Below are positions 1-6,702 of a stretch of 8,708 nt of DNA, one piece after another. Within the stretch, counting starts at the first letter, position 1. Each line of letters starts with the position of its first letter. The notes beneath the pieces were generated by a model, which made no database searches, was not told the origin of the DNA, and saw nothing but the letters and a program-made list of their open reading frames with translations. The stretch comes from CAYVBJ01 sp964415185 (lineage in GTDB: Bacteria > Bacteroidota > Rhodothermia > Balneolales > Balneolaceae), in the NCBI GenBank assembly GCA_964415185.1, contig CAYPZI010000125.1, forward strand, positions 1 through 8,708, given 5' to 3'. Position numbers and translations under genes: made by a program.

Positions 1-90
1 GACTTCTTTTATTTAGCCTTGTTTATAATGCAGCATAAAACGACTTTTATCAATCTTGGAAAACTTTGAAAGCTTACAACACTTTTTTGT

Positions 91-3000
91 TCAGGATAAC
101 AGTTCAGATGGATTCTTATCGTACGTTTCCCTGAAACATTTGGCAAAATAGGAGAGATTGTTAAATCCCACTTCATAAGCGATTTCCGAGACCGTTCCCT
201 TTTTTTCATTCAAATAATACCATGCTTTTTTGAGCCGTACTTGACGAATAAACTCCGTAGCCGCGCATCCGAGAATGGCTTTTAATTTCCGGTGTAGTTG
301 TGTCCGGCTCATAGCTAACTCTTTAGCGAACTGATCCACCGTGAAAGAGGACTCTCCCAGATGCTTTTCCAGAACTTCCATCGCTTTTTTCAGAAAAAGG
401 TCGTCTGCCGACCGTATGTTTCCCACCTCGGGACTGCTGATAAACTCTTTGTAAAAGTGATTTCTAATTCTTTCCCTTTGCGCCAGCAGGCTGTTAACCC
501 TCACCCGTAACTCCTCCATATCAAACGGCTTATTGAGGTAGTGGTCCGCACCTGTGTCCAGCCCTTTCAGTTTACTCTCCCTGTCCGCTTTTGCCGTAAG
601 CATAATCAATGGAATATGACTGGTTTTCGGATCACTTTTAAGCTCATGAAGCATCTCCATGCCGTCCATTTCGGGCATCATCAGGTCACTGATAATCAGG
701 TCAGGTATGGACAGAGCTTTCTCAAGCCCGTATTTTCCATTACCGGCTTTTTCAACACTATAGAATTCCGACAGAGATGTACAGATATAGTCCCTTAACT
801 CATCATTATCCTCAACTACCAAAATGTATGGCTTTTTTGATATGCTGCTTTTTTGATCTTTATTCCGGGTTTGTTGTGGTTTCAGATCTTCTGTTTTTTT
901 AGCCTCTTCAGGCTTTGTTTTGACAATTTCATTCTCTGCATAAGCATCATCTCCGGTGGGAAGAATGACCGTAAAAGTTGTGGATTCATTCTCTTTGCTG
1001 TTTACCAAAACCTCACCGTGATGCAATTGGGAAAGTTCTTTAACAAGTGCCAGGCCAATACCTGATCCTTCAGAATAGCGTTTGTTCAGGGAATTAGAAG
1101 CTTGATAAAACCGGTCAAAAATACGATCCATGTCTTCGGGAGGAATACCTTTTCCGTTGTCCGTTACCCGGATATGCAGATATCCCTCCCTTACAATTAC
1201 ATCAAATTCAACCCATCCTTTATCAGGGGTAAACTTGAATGCATTTGATAATAGATTCACTACAATTTGCTCAACTTTATCTTTATCGAAATACATGATA
1301 CAGGGCTTATCAGGTATTTTCCGTATAAAGGCAATATCCCCGCTCTCTGCCATTGATTGAAAGGAAGCCCCTATGATATTTAGCCAGGTATTGATGTCAT
1401 CTTTCGATACCTGAAGGGAAAGTTTTCCGGCTTCCAGTTTCGACAATTCCATCAGTTGGTTAACAAGTTTAAGCAGTTTGTTCGAATTGTGTTCTACGAG
1501 CCGGAGATTGTACGCGGCATCACTGTCCTTCCCGTATTTTTTCTTGAGTGATTTAACCGGTGCAGATATCAGTGTGAGGGGCGTTCGAAATTCGTGGGAT
1601 ATGCCTGTAAAAAACCGTGTTTTCATTGCATCCAGTTCCTGTGCTTTTTGCAATTCCAGTTTTTCTATCTTCAGATCTGCTTTTAACCGTTCCCTGGCTA
1701 AAAAAGCCCGGAAAGTAATAGCAATTCCGCCTGCGAGGATCAATCCGTACAATGTATAAGCCCACCAGGTTTTCCAGGGAGGAGGTAAAACCGTGACAGT
1801 TAGTATTCCCTCTTTGCTGCTCCAGATGCCGTCACTGTTTGCACCTCTGACACGGAAACGGTAACTGCCTGCATCAAGATTGGTATAGGTAACAAAGTTC
1901 CGGGTACCTGCTTCAATCCAATCGCTGTCAAACCCCTCAAGCTTATATTGGTACCTGTTTTTTTGTGGATTTACATAGTGAAGGGCTGCGAATTCCAGCG
2001 ATATAACCGGCTCATTATGAGTTAGTACAAGTTCCTTCAGCCGGGAGATGTGCATGGGTATAGCATATTCAGACTCACTTTCACCTATAGGAACCGGTTT
2101 GTTTAATACCTTCAAATCGGTAATTACAACGTTCGGTTCTTTGGTATTTGCGGTGATCTTCTCCGGATAAAAAGCATTGAATCCGTTGATGCCACCAAAA
2201 TATAGCCGGCCGTCATTACTCTTATATTTTGCATTGGCATTGAACTCATTACTTTGTAATCCATCCCGGACATCATAATTGATAAACCTGTTTTCATTGG
2301 GTTTAAAAACAGAAATTCCCTTATTCGTACTCAGCCATAAACGCCCCTCGTTATCTTCCAGGATGGTATATACCCAGTTATTCCCCAATCCATCCCGTTC
2401 CGTATATCTTGTGATTTCACCGGTTCCGGGGTCAAGTGAATTGAGCCCCCGGTTGGTTGCCACCCAAATCATTCCGTTACTGTCCTCCAAAATATCCCAG
2501 ACATGATCGTTGCTGAGTGTATGTGCCGATCCGGGAATGCTTTTGTATTCGGTAACCGATTGCAGGGAGCGATCCAGTTTATTGAGTCCCCCGCCCAGGG
2601 TGCCAATCCAGATATTATGCCGGCTGTCTTCGAGTAATGCAGATACGTGGTTATTATTGATAGAAGGCTCACTGGTAGTTGTGTAATATCTGAAGCTCCG
2701 GCCCTGGGGATTGTAAAGATTCAGGCCTCCTCCGGCCGTTCCTGCCCATATCCGGTTACGGCTATCCGTCATAACCTTCGCAATATTTCCGGAAGTCAGG
2801 CTACCGGTATTGCCTTCATCATATCTGAAAAACTTTTCAAACGAACGAGAGTGAATGTCAAATTTTGAAAATCCACTGCCCTGATGCCCGATCCAGTATG
2901 AACCATTGCGGCCCTTTGCCATGGTCAGAATAAAATTGTCTTCCTGGATACCCGTCAAATTTCCGGGGTTGATCTGCACGACCTCTTCTTTACTTTTATT

Positions 3001-4182
3001 CAACAGATACAATCCGTTGCCATAGGTACCCAATAACAGGTCTGGATCCTCTCCGTTTATGGCGAAGATATTTTTTACATCAAACTTATGCTGACAGCAG
3101 GTAAATTTTACAGTATCAGGGCAATATTTGTTTGCCCCGCCGGCATATGTGCCTGACCAAATACAGCCGGATGCATCTTGCATCAGGTTTAATACCAAAT
3201 TATCAGATAAGCTGTGCGGATCCTTTTCGTCGTTGTAAATGTGTTTCAGGAAATTCAAATCCCTGTCGTAGAGAAAAAGCCCTTCTCCATAGGAAGCTAT
3301 CCAGAATGTGCCGTTTTCATCCTGAAGAACATCCTGGATAATGGGTATGTTGTTCAGTTTTTTATTGGCTAAAGGTGTGATTTCATTGGTAAGCACATTC
3401 AAAACCTGCATTCCGCCACGGGTACCGACCCAGACCGTACTATCTGATATTTCATAGAGGTTGCCAACATAATTGTTTCTTAAAGCACTGTTGGAGGTGT
3501 TCAGATAATCGAATGTTCCATCTTTCGTATCTAATCGTACAAGGCCCTTGTTCCATGTACCGCCCCATAAAATTTCGTTCCTGTCGATATAGATCGACCA
3601 TATCCGGAATGCCAGATCCGGCGACTGAGGATCATCATTCGTAATCGGATAGTGTGTGAGCCTGTTTTCGTGCTCGTTGAAACGATAAAGGCCCTGATTG
3701 GTCGTACCAAACCAGATTTCACCGTTATCCGCTTCGAGAATAAAACAGACAACTCCCTCTATTTTTTCACCATTTTCCGTTTCCGCCTCCAGTTGCCGGA
3801 ATGATTGACTGTCCCTGTTGAAAATGTGAACCCCTTCATTAGTGCCCACCCATATTCTTGCCTTGCTGTCTTCGGTTATAGCCCATACAATGCTGCCGGT
3901 GATTGCCCCCTGCCTTCCTTCTTCGGGAACAAATACCTCTGTTTTGTAACCGTCATATTTGTTCAGCCCGTACTCTGTACCAAACCAGATGAAGCCATCT
4001 GAATCCTGCATCATAGATAAAACGGAGTTCTGAGAAAGGCCATTGTCAACGTTTACATGTTGGAAAAGCAAATCTTGTCCGTTGACTGAAATGACCTGAA
4101 AAGATAATATGAGCATTCCCAGTAACTTCATAAAAAACAGAATACTAAATTTCATCCATTTAGCCAATAAAAATAAACTCAT
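91..4182 (-). CDS. Hybrid two-component system sensor/regulator (one-protein HTCS)
   Basis: A membrane sensor and DNA-binding regulator in one chain. Residues count from the ATG at 4182 (1363 aa). There is an N-terminal signal segment (~10-36), then 14 propeller repeats of the pattern IWxGTxxGLxxxD (about 66 to 675), enough for two seven-bladed propellers. A Y_Y_Y domain follows (~725-798), then a membrane span (~806-828). The HisKA domain has SHEFRTPLTL (phospho-acceptor His863). The ATPase has its N-box at Asn980, DNGKGIP (Asp1008) and GSGIGLAL (~1039). The receiver has Glu1124/Asp1125, phospho-Asp1166 and Lys1218. The C-terminus is an AraC-type HTH (~1264-1363). All catalytic residues are present. 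Start choice: AGGAG at 4195-4199 is 12 nt from this ATG and 6 nt from an in-frame TTG at 4188; an ATG at 4155 would also give a good signal peptide. It lies 19 nt after the sulfotransferase stop. The ligand is unknown; family members usually sense glycan fragments. Confidence 0.95.
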   Translation of the reverse strand: MSLFLLAKWMKFSILFFMKLLGMLILSFQVISVNGQDLLFQHVNVDNGLSQNSVLSMMQDSDGFIWFGTEYGLNKYDGYKTEVFVPEEGRQGAITGSIVWAITEDSKARIWVGTNEGVHIFNRDSQSFRQLEAETENGEKIEGVVCFILEADNGEIWFGTTNQGLYRFNEHENRLTHYPITNDDPQSPDLAFRIWSIYIDRNEILWGGTWNKGLVRLDTKDGTFDYLNTSNSALRNNYVGNLYEISDSTVWVGTRGGMQVLNVLTNEITPLANKKLNNIPIIQDVLQDENGTFWIASYGEGLFLYDRDLNFLKHIYNDEKDPHSLSDNLVLNLMQDASGCIWSGTYAGGANKYCPDTVKFTCCQHKFDVKNIFAINGEDPDLLLGTYGNGLYLLNKSKEEVVQINPGNLTGIQEDNFILTMAKGRNGSYWIGHQGSGFSKFDIHSRSFEKFFRYDEGNTGSLTSGNIAKVMTDSRNRIWAGTAGGGLNLYNPQGRSFRYYTTTSEPSINNNHVSALLEDSRHNIWIGTLGGGLNKLDRSLQSVTEYKSIPGSAHTLSNDHVWDILEDSNGMIWVATNRGLNSLDPGTGEITRYTERDGLGNNWVYTILEDNEGRLWLSTNKGISVFKPNENRFINYDVRDGLQSNEFNANAKYKSNDGRLYFGGINGFNAFYPEKITANTKEPNVVITDLKVLNKPVPIGESESEYAIPMHISRLKELVLTHNEPVISLEFAALHYVNPQKNRYQYKLEGFDSDWIEAGTRNFVTYTNLDAGSYRFRVRGANSDGIWSSKEGILTVTVLPPPWKTWWAYTLYGLILAGGIAITFRAFLARERLKADLKIEKLELQKAQELDAMKTRFFTGISHEFRTPLTLISAPVKSLKKKYGKDSDAAYNLRLVEHNSNKLLKLVNQLMELSKLEAGKLSLQVSKDDINTWLNIIGASFQSMAESGDIAFIRKIPDKPCIMYFDKDKVEQIVVNLLSNAFKFTPDKGWVEFDVIVREGYLHIRVTDNGKGIPPEDMDRIFDRFYQASNSLNKRYSEGSGIGLALVKELSQLHHGEVLVNSKENESTTFTVILPTGDDAYAENEIVKTKPEEAKKTEDLKPQQTRNKDQKSSISKKPYILVVEDNDELRDYICTSLSEFYSVEKAGNGKYGLEKALSIPDLIISDLMMPEMDGMEMLHELKSDPKTSHIPLIMLTAKADRESKLKGLDTGADHYLNKPFDMEELRVRVNSLLAQRERIRNHFYKEFISSPEVGNIRSADDLFLKKAMEVLEKHLGESSFTVDQFAKELAMSRTQLHRKLKAILGCAATEFIRQVRLKKAWYYLNEKKGTVSEIAYEVGFNNLSYFAKCFRETYDKNPSELLS

Positions 4183-4201
4183 TGTCAACTTTTACTCCTG
4201 G

Positions 4202-4930
4202 TTAGATCGACATCCTCTTCAATTTCTCATAAACCGGCATACATTCCTCAAGCAGTGGTTTCAGATGTTCCGGAAACGGATCAGATTTCGGTTTGTACGG
4301 CTTGAATCCGGTGGAGTTGTGAACGCTGTGGTACCAGTGTTTTGCCCAGGGGCCGTCTTCGAGACGAGGACCTTTTTCCCATCTCAGCATCGACGATTCA
4401 AAAGGTATTCCGATTAGCTTACAGAGTTTACGTAGTATATTTTTTGGATCTGTCAGAACCCGTTTGGAGTCGAGCACAATGGGTGGATTGCCGGCTTCAA
4501 TCAAATATTCAAACAGTTCCAGGTGTTGCTTGTAGCCCACATCCTTCATTTCAGGCTTTTCAACTTCCTTTGCATAGGAAGGCAGCATTTCGGCCGGGTT
4601 ACGAGTGAGAATAATATTGGTTGCCTCTTTCAAAAAACTTAAATCAAGGTTTACAAGGTGATGCGTCATCTGCTTGAAGAACGCCACAGGCTTTTCGTGT
4701 CCACCCGTAATCATCTCAATCACTTTTTGTCCGTCGGTCTCCATTTTACGAATGATTTCTTGGGCGCCGGGATGGTAATTTCTTGCATCTGTCTGAACAA
4801 GGTAATGCCCGTAAAGCGGTTCATCGTACACTTTGGTATCGCTCCGCCGGGCAAAGGAGTACATCATGGCTGTAGATATATTTCTTGGGCCCGACCAGAG
4901 ATGAATCTTAGCGCTCTTTTTCTTCACCAT
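4202..4930 (-). CDS. Sulfotransferase-like P-loop protein
   Basis: A probable cytosolic 242-residue protein of the PAPS-dependent sulfotransferase fold. The N-terminal strand-loop LWSGPRNISTAM (residues 11-22) fits the 5'-phosphosulfate-binding loop. LTRNPAEMLPSYAKE (Arg110, Ser118) fits the 3'-phosphate-binding motif. WEKGPRLEDGPWAKHWYHS (184-202) is a Trp-rich C-terminal motif I associate with a bacterial sulfotransferase-like subfamily. No signal peptide or membrane span is seen. I chose the ATG at 4930 because it begins just before the first conserved strand. The frame stays open to an ATG at 4978, which would add a basic, low-complexity leader of 16 residues; a GTG at 4927 is also possible. 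It overlaps the aminotransferase end by 23 nt, so the two are probably translationally coupled. Its acceptor is unknown, and sulfotransferase activity is inferred from motifs only. Confidence 0.85.
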   Translation of the reverse strand: MVKKKSAKIHLWSGPRNISTAMMYSFARRSDTKVYDEPLYGHYLVQTDARNYHPGAQEIIRKMETDGQKVIEMITGGHEKPVAFFKQMTHHLVNLDLSFLKEATNIILTRNPAEMLPSYAKEVEKPEMKDVGYKQHLELFEYLIEAGNPPIVLDSKRVLTDPKNILRKLCKLIGIPFESSMLRWEKGPRLEDGPWAKHWYHSVHNSTGFKPYKPKSDPFPEHLKPLLEECMPVYEKLKRMSI

Positions 4931-5858
4931 TTTTGCCGGATTTCGCTTTTTGGACTTCCTGTTCAACAAGATCTTCATAGAGCCCGGACAAACGCCTGCT
5001 CACAGGGCCAAAGGTTCCGCTGCCGATCTTTCTTCCGTCAACATGGGTGACCGGAGTAACGCCACCAAAGGTGCCGGTGACGAATGTTTCATCAGCTCCA
5101 TAAACATCAAACAGTGAAAAATTTTTCTGGTGGCAGGGGATACCGTTTTCATTACAAACACGGATGATGTTGTGCCTTGTGATTCCGTTCATGCAGTACT
5201 GCCCGGTGGAGGTCCATACTTCGCCATTGGTGACCATAAAAAAGTTTGTAGAGTTGCAGGTCGATACAAATCCGTTCGCATCAAGCATCAGTGCTTCATC
5301 GGCGCCCGCTTCAAGAGCCTGGATCAGGGCCTGCACTTCATGCAGCTTGCTGTGGCAGTTCAGCCGCGGATCGAGGTAATCGGGTGAACCGCGCCGGATG
5401 GTGCTTGTAAAAAGCCTGATCCCTTTTTCTTTTGACTTTTCCGAGGCGGTTTTATATTCGGCAATGATTACCAGGTTTGGTCCGCTGATGGTCAGGCGTG
5501 GATCTTGCGAAGGCGTCTTTTTAATCCCTCTTGTAAACATAAATCGTACATGAACTCCATCAGACATACCATTGGCATCTAATGTTTTATAAATTTCACT
5601 TCGTAATTCTTCACGAGTCATTTTCAGATCCATGCCGACAGTGGCTGCCGCTTTCCGGAGACGGTCAAGGTGAAGGCCGAGAAAAACCAGGACACCTTTG
5701 TGCAATCGAACCGCTTCCCAGATACCGTCGCCAACCAGGTAGCCGCTGTCAAATACCGAAATTTTCGCTTCATTCCTCGGCAGAAGTTCGCCGTTTACAT
5801 AGATCAGGATAGCCGCATTTCTTGGATCGTCAACTGCATTGTGTGTGCCGTGGTTCAT
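4908..5858 (-). CDS. Class IV PLP-dependent aminotransferase (branched-chain / D-amino-acid aminotransferase-like)
   Basis: A 316-residue fold-type IV PLP enzyme, probably a cytosolic transaminase or lyase. Visible family features: VFDSGYLVGDGIWEAVRL (35-52), HLDRLRKAA with Arg66 as the likely PLP-phosphate ligand, CHSKLHEVQAL with Lys171 as the probable Schiff-base lysine, DEALMLDANGFVSTCNSTN (187-205), and TGTFGGVTPV (261-270) near the phosphate site. The length is normal for the family. At the position where BCAT, DAAT and ADC lyase usually carry the PLP-N1-binding Glu (pattern TEGSxSN), this protein has Thr200. I therefore do not name it ilvE, dat or pabC; the substrate is unknown. The ATG at 5858 has no clear Shine-Dalgarno; a TACTTTTG -7-like element lies 31-38 nt upstream. 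It is the first gene of the apparent minus-strand operon. The acidic/basic C-terminal tail overlaps the next gene. Confidence 0.92.
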   Translation of the reverse strand: MNHGTHNAVDDPRNAAILIYVNGELLPRNEAKISVFDSGYLVGDGIWEAVRLHKGVLVFLGLHLDRLRKAAATVGMDLKMTREELRSEIYKTLDANGMSDGVHVRFMFTRGIKKTPSQDPRLTISGPNLVIIAEYKTASEKSKEKGIRLFTSTIRRGSPDYLDPRLNCHSKLHEVQALIQALEAGADEALMLDANGFVSTCNSTNFFMVTNGEVWTSTGQYCMNGITRHNIIRVCNENGIPCHQKNFSLFDVYGADETFVTGTFGGVTPVTHVDGRKIGSGTFGPVSRRLSGLYEDLVEQEVQKAKSGKNGEEKER

Positions 5859-5888
5859 AACTATTAAGTTGAAGGCTTATGTTATATT

Positions 5889-5896
5889 CAAAAGTA
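5889..5896 (-). promoter_or_regulatory. Candidate -7 element of the aminotransferase operon promoter
   Basis: On the minus strand this reads TACTTTTG, an exact match to the Bacteroidota -7 consensus TAnnTTTG. It lies 31-38 nt before the aminotransferase ATG, which would give a leader of about 25 nt. I found no TTG at the expected 19-21 nt further upstream, so only half of the promoter is supported. Confidence 0.35.
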
Positions 5897-5930
5897 AGAA
5901 TCGCCAACAAATTTATTGCCGGTGAAATGG

Positions 5931-5955
5931 TAAACATATAGATTATAAACATATA
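5931..5955. repeat. Direct repeat of a 10-mer in the divergent intergenic region
   Basis: TAAACATATA occurs at 5931-5940 and again at 5946-5955, 15 bp start to start, in a very AT-rich part of the 143-bp region between the divergent aminotransferase and the 140-residue gene. It could be a regulator site or chance in AT-rich DNA. Confidence 0.35.
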
Positions 5956-6001
5956 AAATATAATTGGCATGTGAGAATGTCTGAACTTGATTTAAACAGA
6001 G

Positions 6002-6424
6002 ATGGGAATCGTAAAAAGAAAACCTGCACTTGAGGATTATTTGTATGAAATTGAGGCTGAATGGCGGTTACTTTCCGATAAAGAGTATAAAATGGTCATG
6101 AATGCCGTAAAAGAAGTAACGAAATCAGAAGAACGTTTCTCCGTGCTCTATGGAGATGCAGCATTTCGTGAACTGGAAAAATATCTTCCGTTTTCAGGTT
6201 ATGTTTACAGCTTTCCTCATCATCCGGATTTGTCAATCTACCCCGAAGGAGGAGAAACGTCCATCGGTTACATGGTTTTAGAAATAAGCTCCCTCGACCG
6301 CGAAAAACTAAACTCGATCGAATGTATACTTTCCAATCCCGAAATCGATTTTGCATATATGTTTAACCATGAGTGGCAAGATATGTGCCCTGAAGTGTTA
6401 ATTGAAAAAAAGATCACGGATTAG
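6002..6424 (+). CDS. Hypothetical protein, 140 aa
   Basis: I do not recognise a family. The protein starts with a charged helical segment (about residues 8-45, rich in Glu, Lys and Tyr), followed by a mixed alpha/beta section with aromatic clusters (YVYSFPHHPD at 67-76, FAYMFNHEWQDM at 117-128). No signal peptide, membrane span or metal motif is clear, so it is probably a small soluble cytosolic protein. Start: the ATG at 6002 is the first in frame. It has only a weak purine stretch (ACAGAG) directly before it. The gene is divergent from the aminotransferase operon and is followed by repeat-like sequence and an assembly gap. Composition looks like that of the neighbours. It is accepted as a gene because the frame is long, fills the intergenic space, and has no better overlapping candidate. 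Confidence 0.75.
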   Translation: MGIVKRKPALEDYLYEIEAEWRLLSDKEYKMVMNAVKEVTKSEERFSVLYGDAAFRELEKYLPFSGYVYSFPHHPDLSIYPEGGETSIGYMVLEISSLDREKLNSIECILSNPEIDFAYMFNHEWQDMCPEVLIEKKITD

Positions 6425-6473
6425 TCTGATTTTCCGGATTGCACAGATTTTTTAAGGAGCAATCGGCGGTTTA

Positions 6474-6534
6474 TTGCCACGATGGCACGAGGTATCACAA
6501 GGATTCAATTTATCCATGAAAAACCCTCTCTTCG
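6474..6534. repeat. Probable left part of a palindromic intergenic repeat, cut by the assembly gap
   Basis: TTGCCACGATGGCACGAGG (6474-6492) is built from two similar octamers (TGCCACGA and TGGCACGA), followed by GGTATCACAAGG. Then comes CCATGAAAAACCCTCTCTTCG at 6514-6534, running into the N block. This closely resembles, from memory, a dispersed palindromic repeat with arms like GCCACGAAGGCACGAAGGCACAAAG and a centre followed by CTTCGTG. On that reading the right arm would lie in the gap. The open frame through it is therefore not treated as a gene. Confidence 0.45.
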
Positions 6535-6634
6535 NNNNNNNNNNNNNNNNNNNNNNNNNNNNNNNNNNNNNNNNNNNNNNNNNNNNNNNNNNNNNNNNNN
6601 NNNNNNNNNNNNNNNNNNNNNNNNNNNNNNNNNN
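6535..6634. other. Assembly gap, 100 N
   Basis: Exactly 100 consecutive N, the usual placeholder for a scaffold gap of unknown length. The real distance between the 140-residue gene and the SEC-C gene is therefore unknown, and genes or a mobile element could be missing here. The known sequence around it (6425-6534 and 6635-6702) contains no convincing gene. Confidence 0.98.
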
Positions 6635-6644
6635 AATTTCCGCA

Positions 6645-6675
6645 TTGGATTTTAATTCATCTCACTCTATTTTCA
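6645..6675 (+). promoter_or_regulatory. Candidate promoter of the SEC-C gene
   Basis: TTG at 6645-6647 is followed, after exactly 20 nt, by TATTTTCA at 6668-6675. This resembles the Bacteroidota TTG-(19-20)-TAnnTTTG layout with two mismatches at the end of the -7 element. Transcription would start about 20 nt before the ATG at 6703. Weak support, close to the gap edge. Confidence 0.25.
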
Positions 6676-6702
6676 ATCATAAAAGATTTAAAAACCATTA
6701 CT

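Noticed and set aside
1..90. Sequence downstream of the sensor gene, inspected for a terminator or another gene
   Set aside because: No stable hairpin with T-tract on the minus strand and no gene signal; only short A/T runs are seen.
541..4002. Several plus-strand open frames of 65-93 codons opposite the hybrid sensor gene
   Set aside because: They are antisense to a gene whose domains are continuous and complete, contain no recognisable motif, and have no plausible ribosome binding site.
4109..5867. Plus-strand open frames of 65-130 codons opposite the sulfotransferase and aminotransferase genes
   Set aside because: These are shadows of the two motif-supported minus-strand genes, Cys/Arg-rich and without domain signatures.
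6437..6464. Inverted repeat GATTGC / GCAATC after the 140-residue gene as a terminator
   Set aside because: Six-base-pair stem with a 16-nt loop and no T-tract after it; more likely part of the repeat sequence around the gap.
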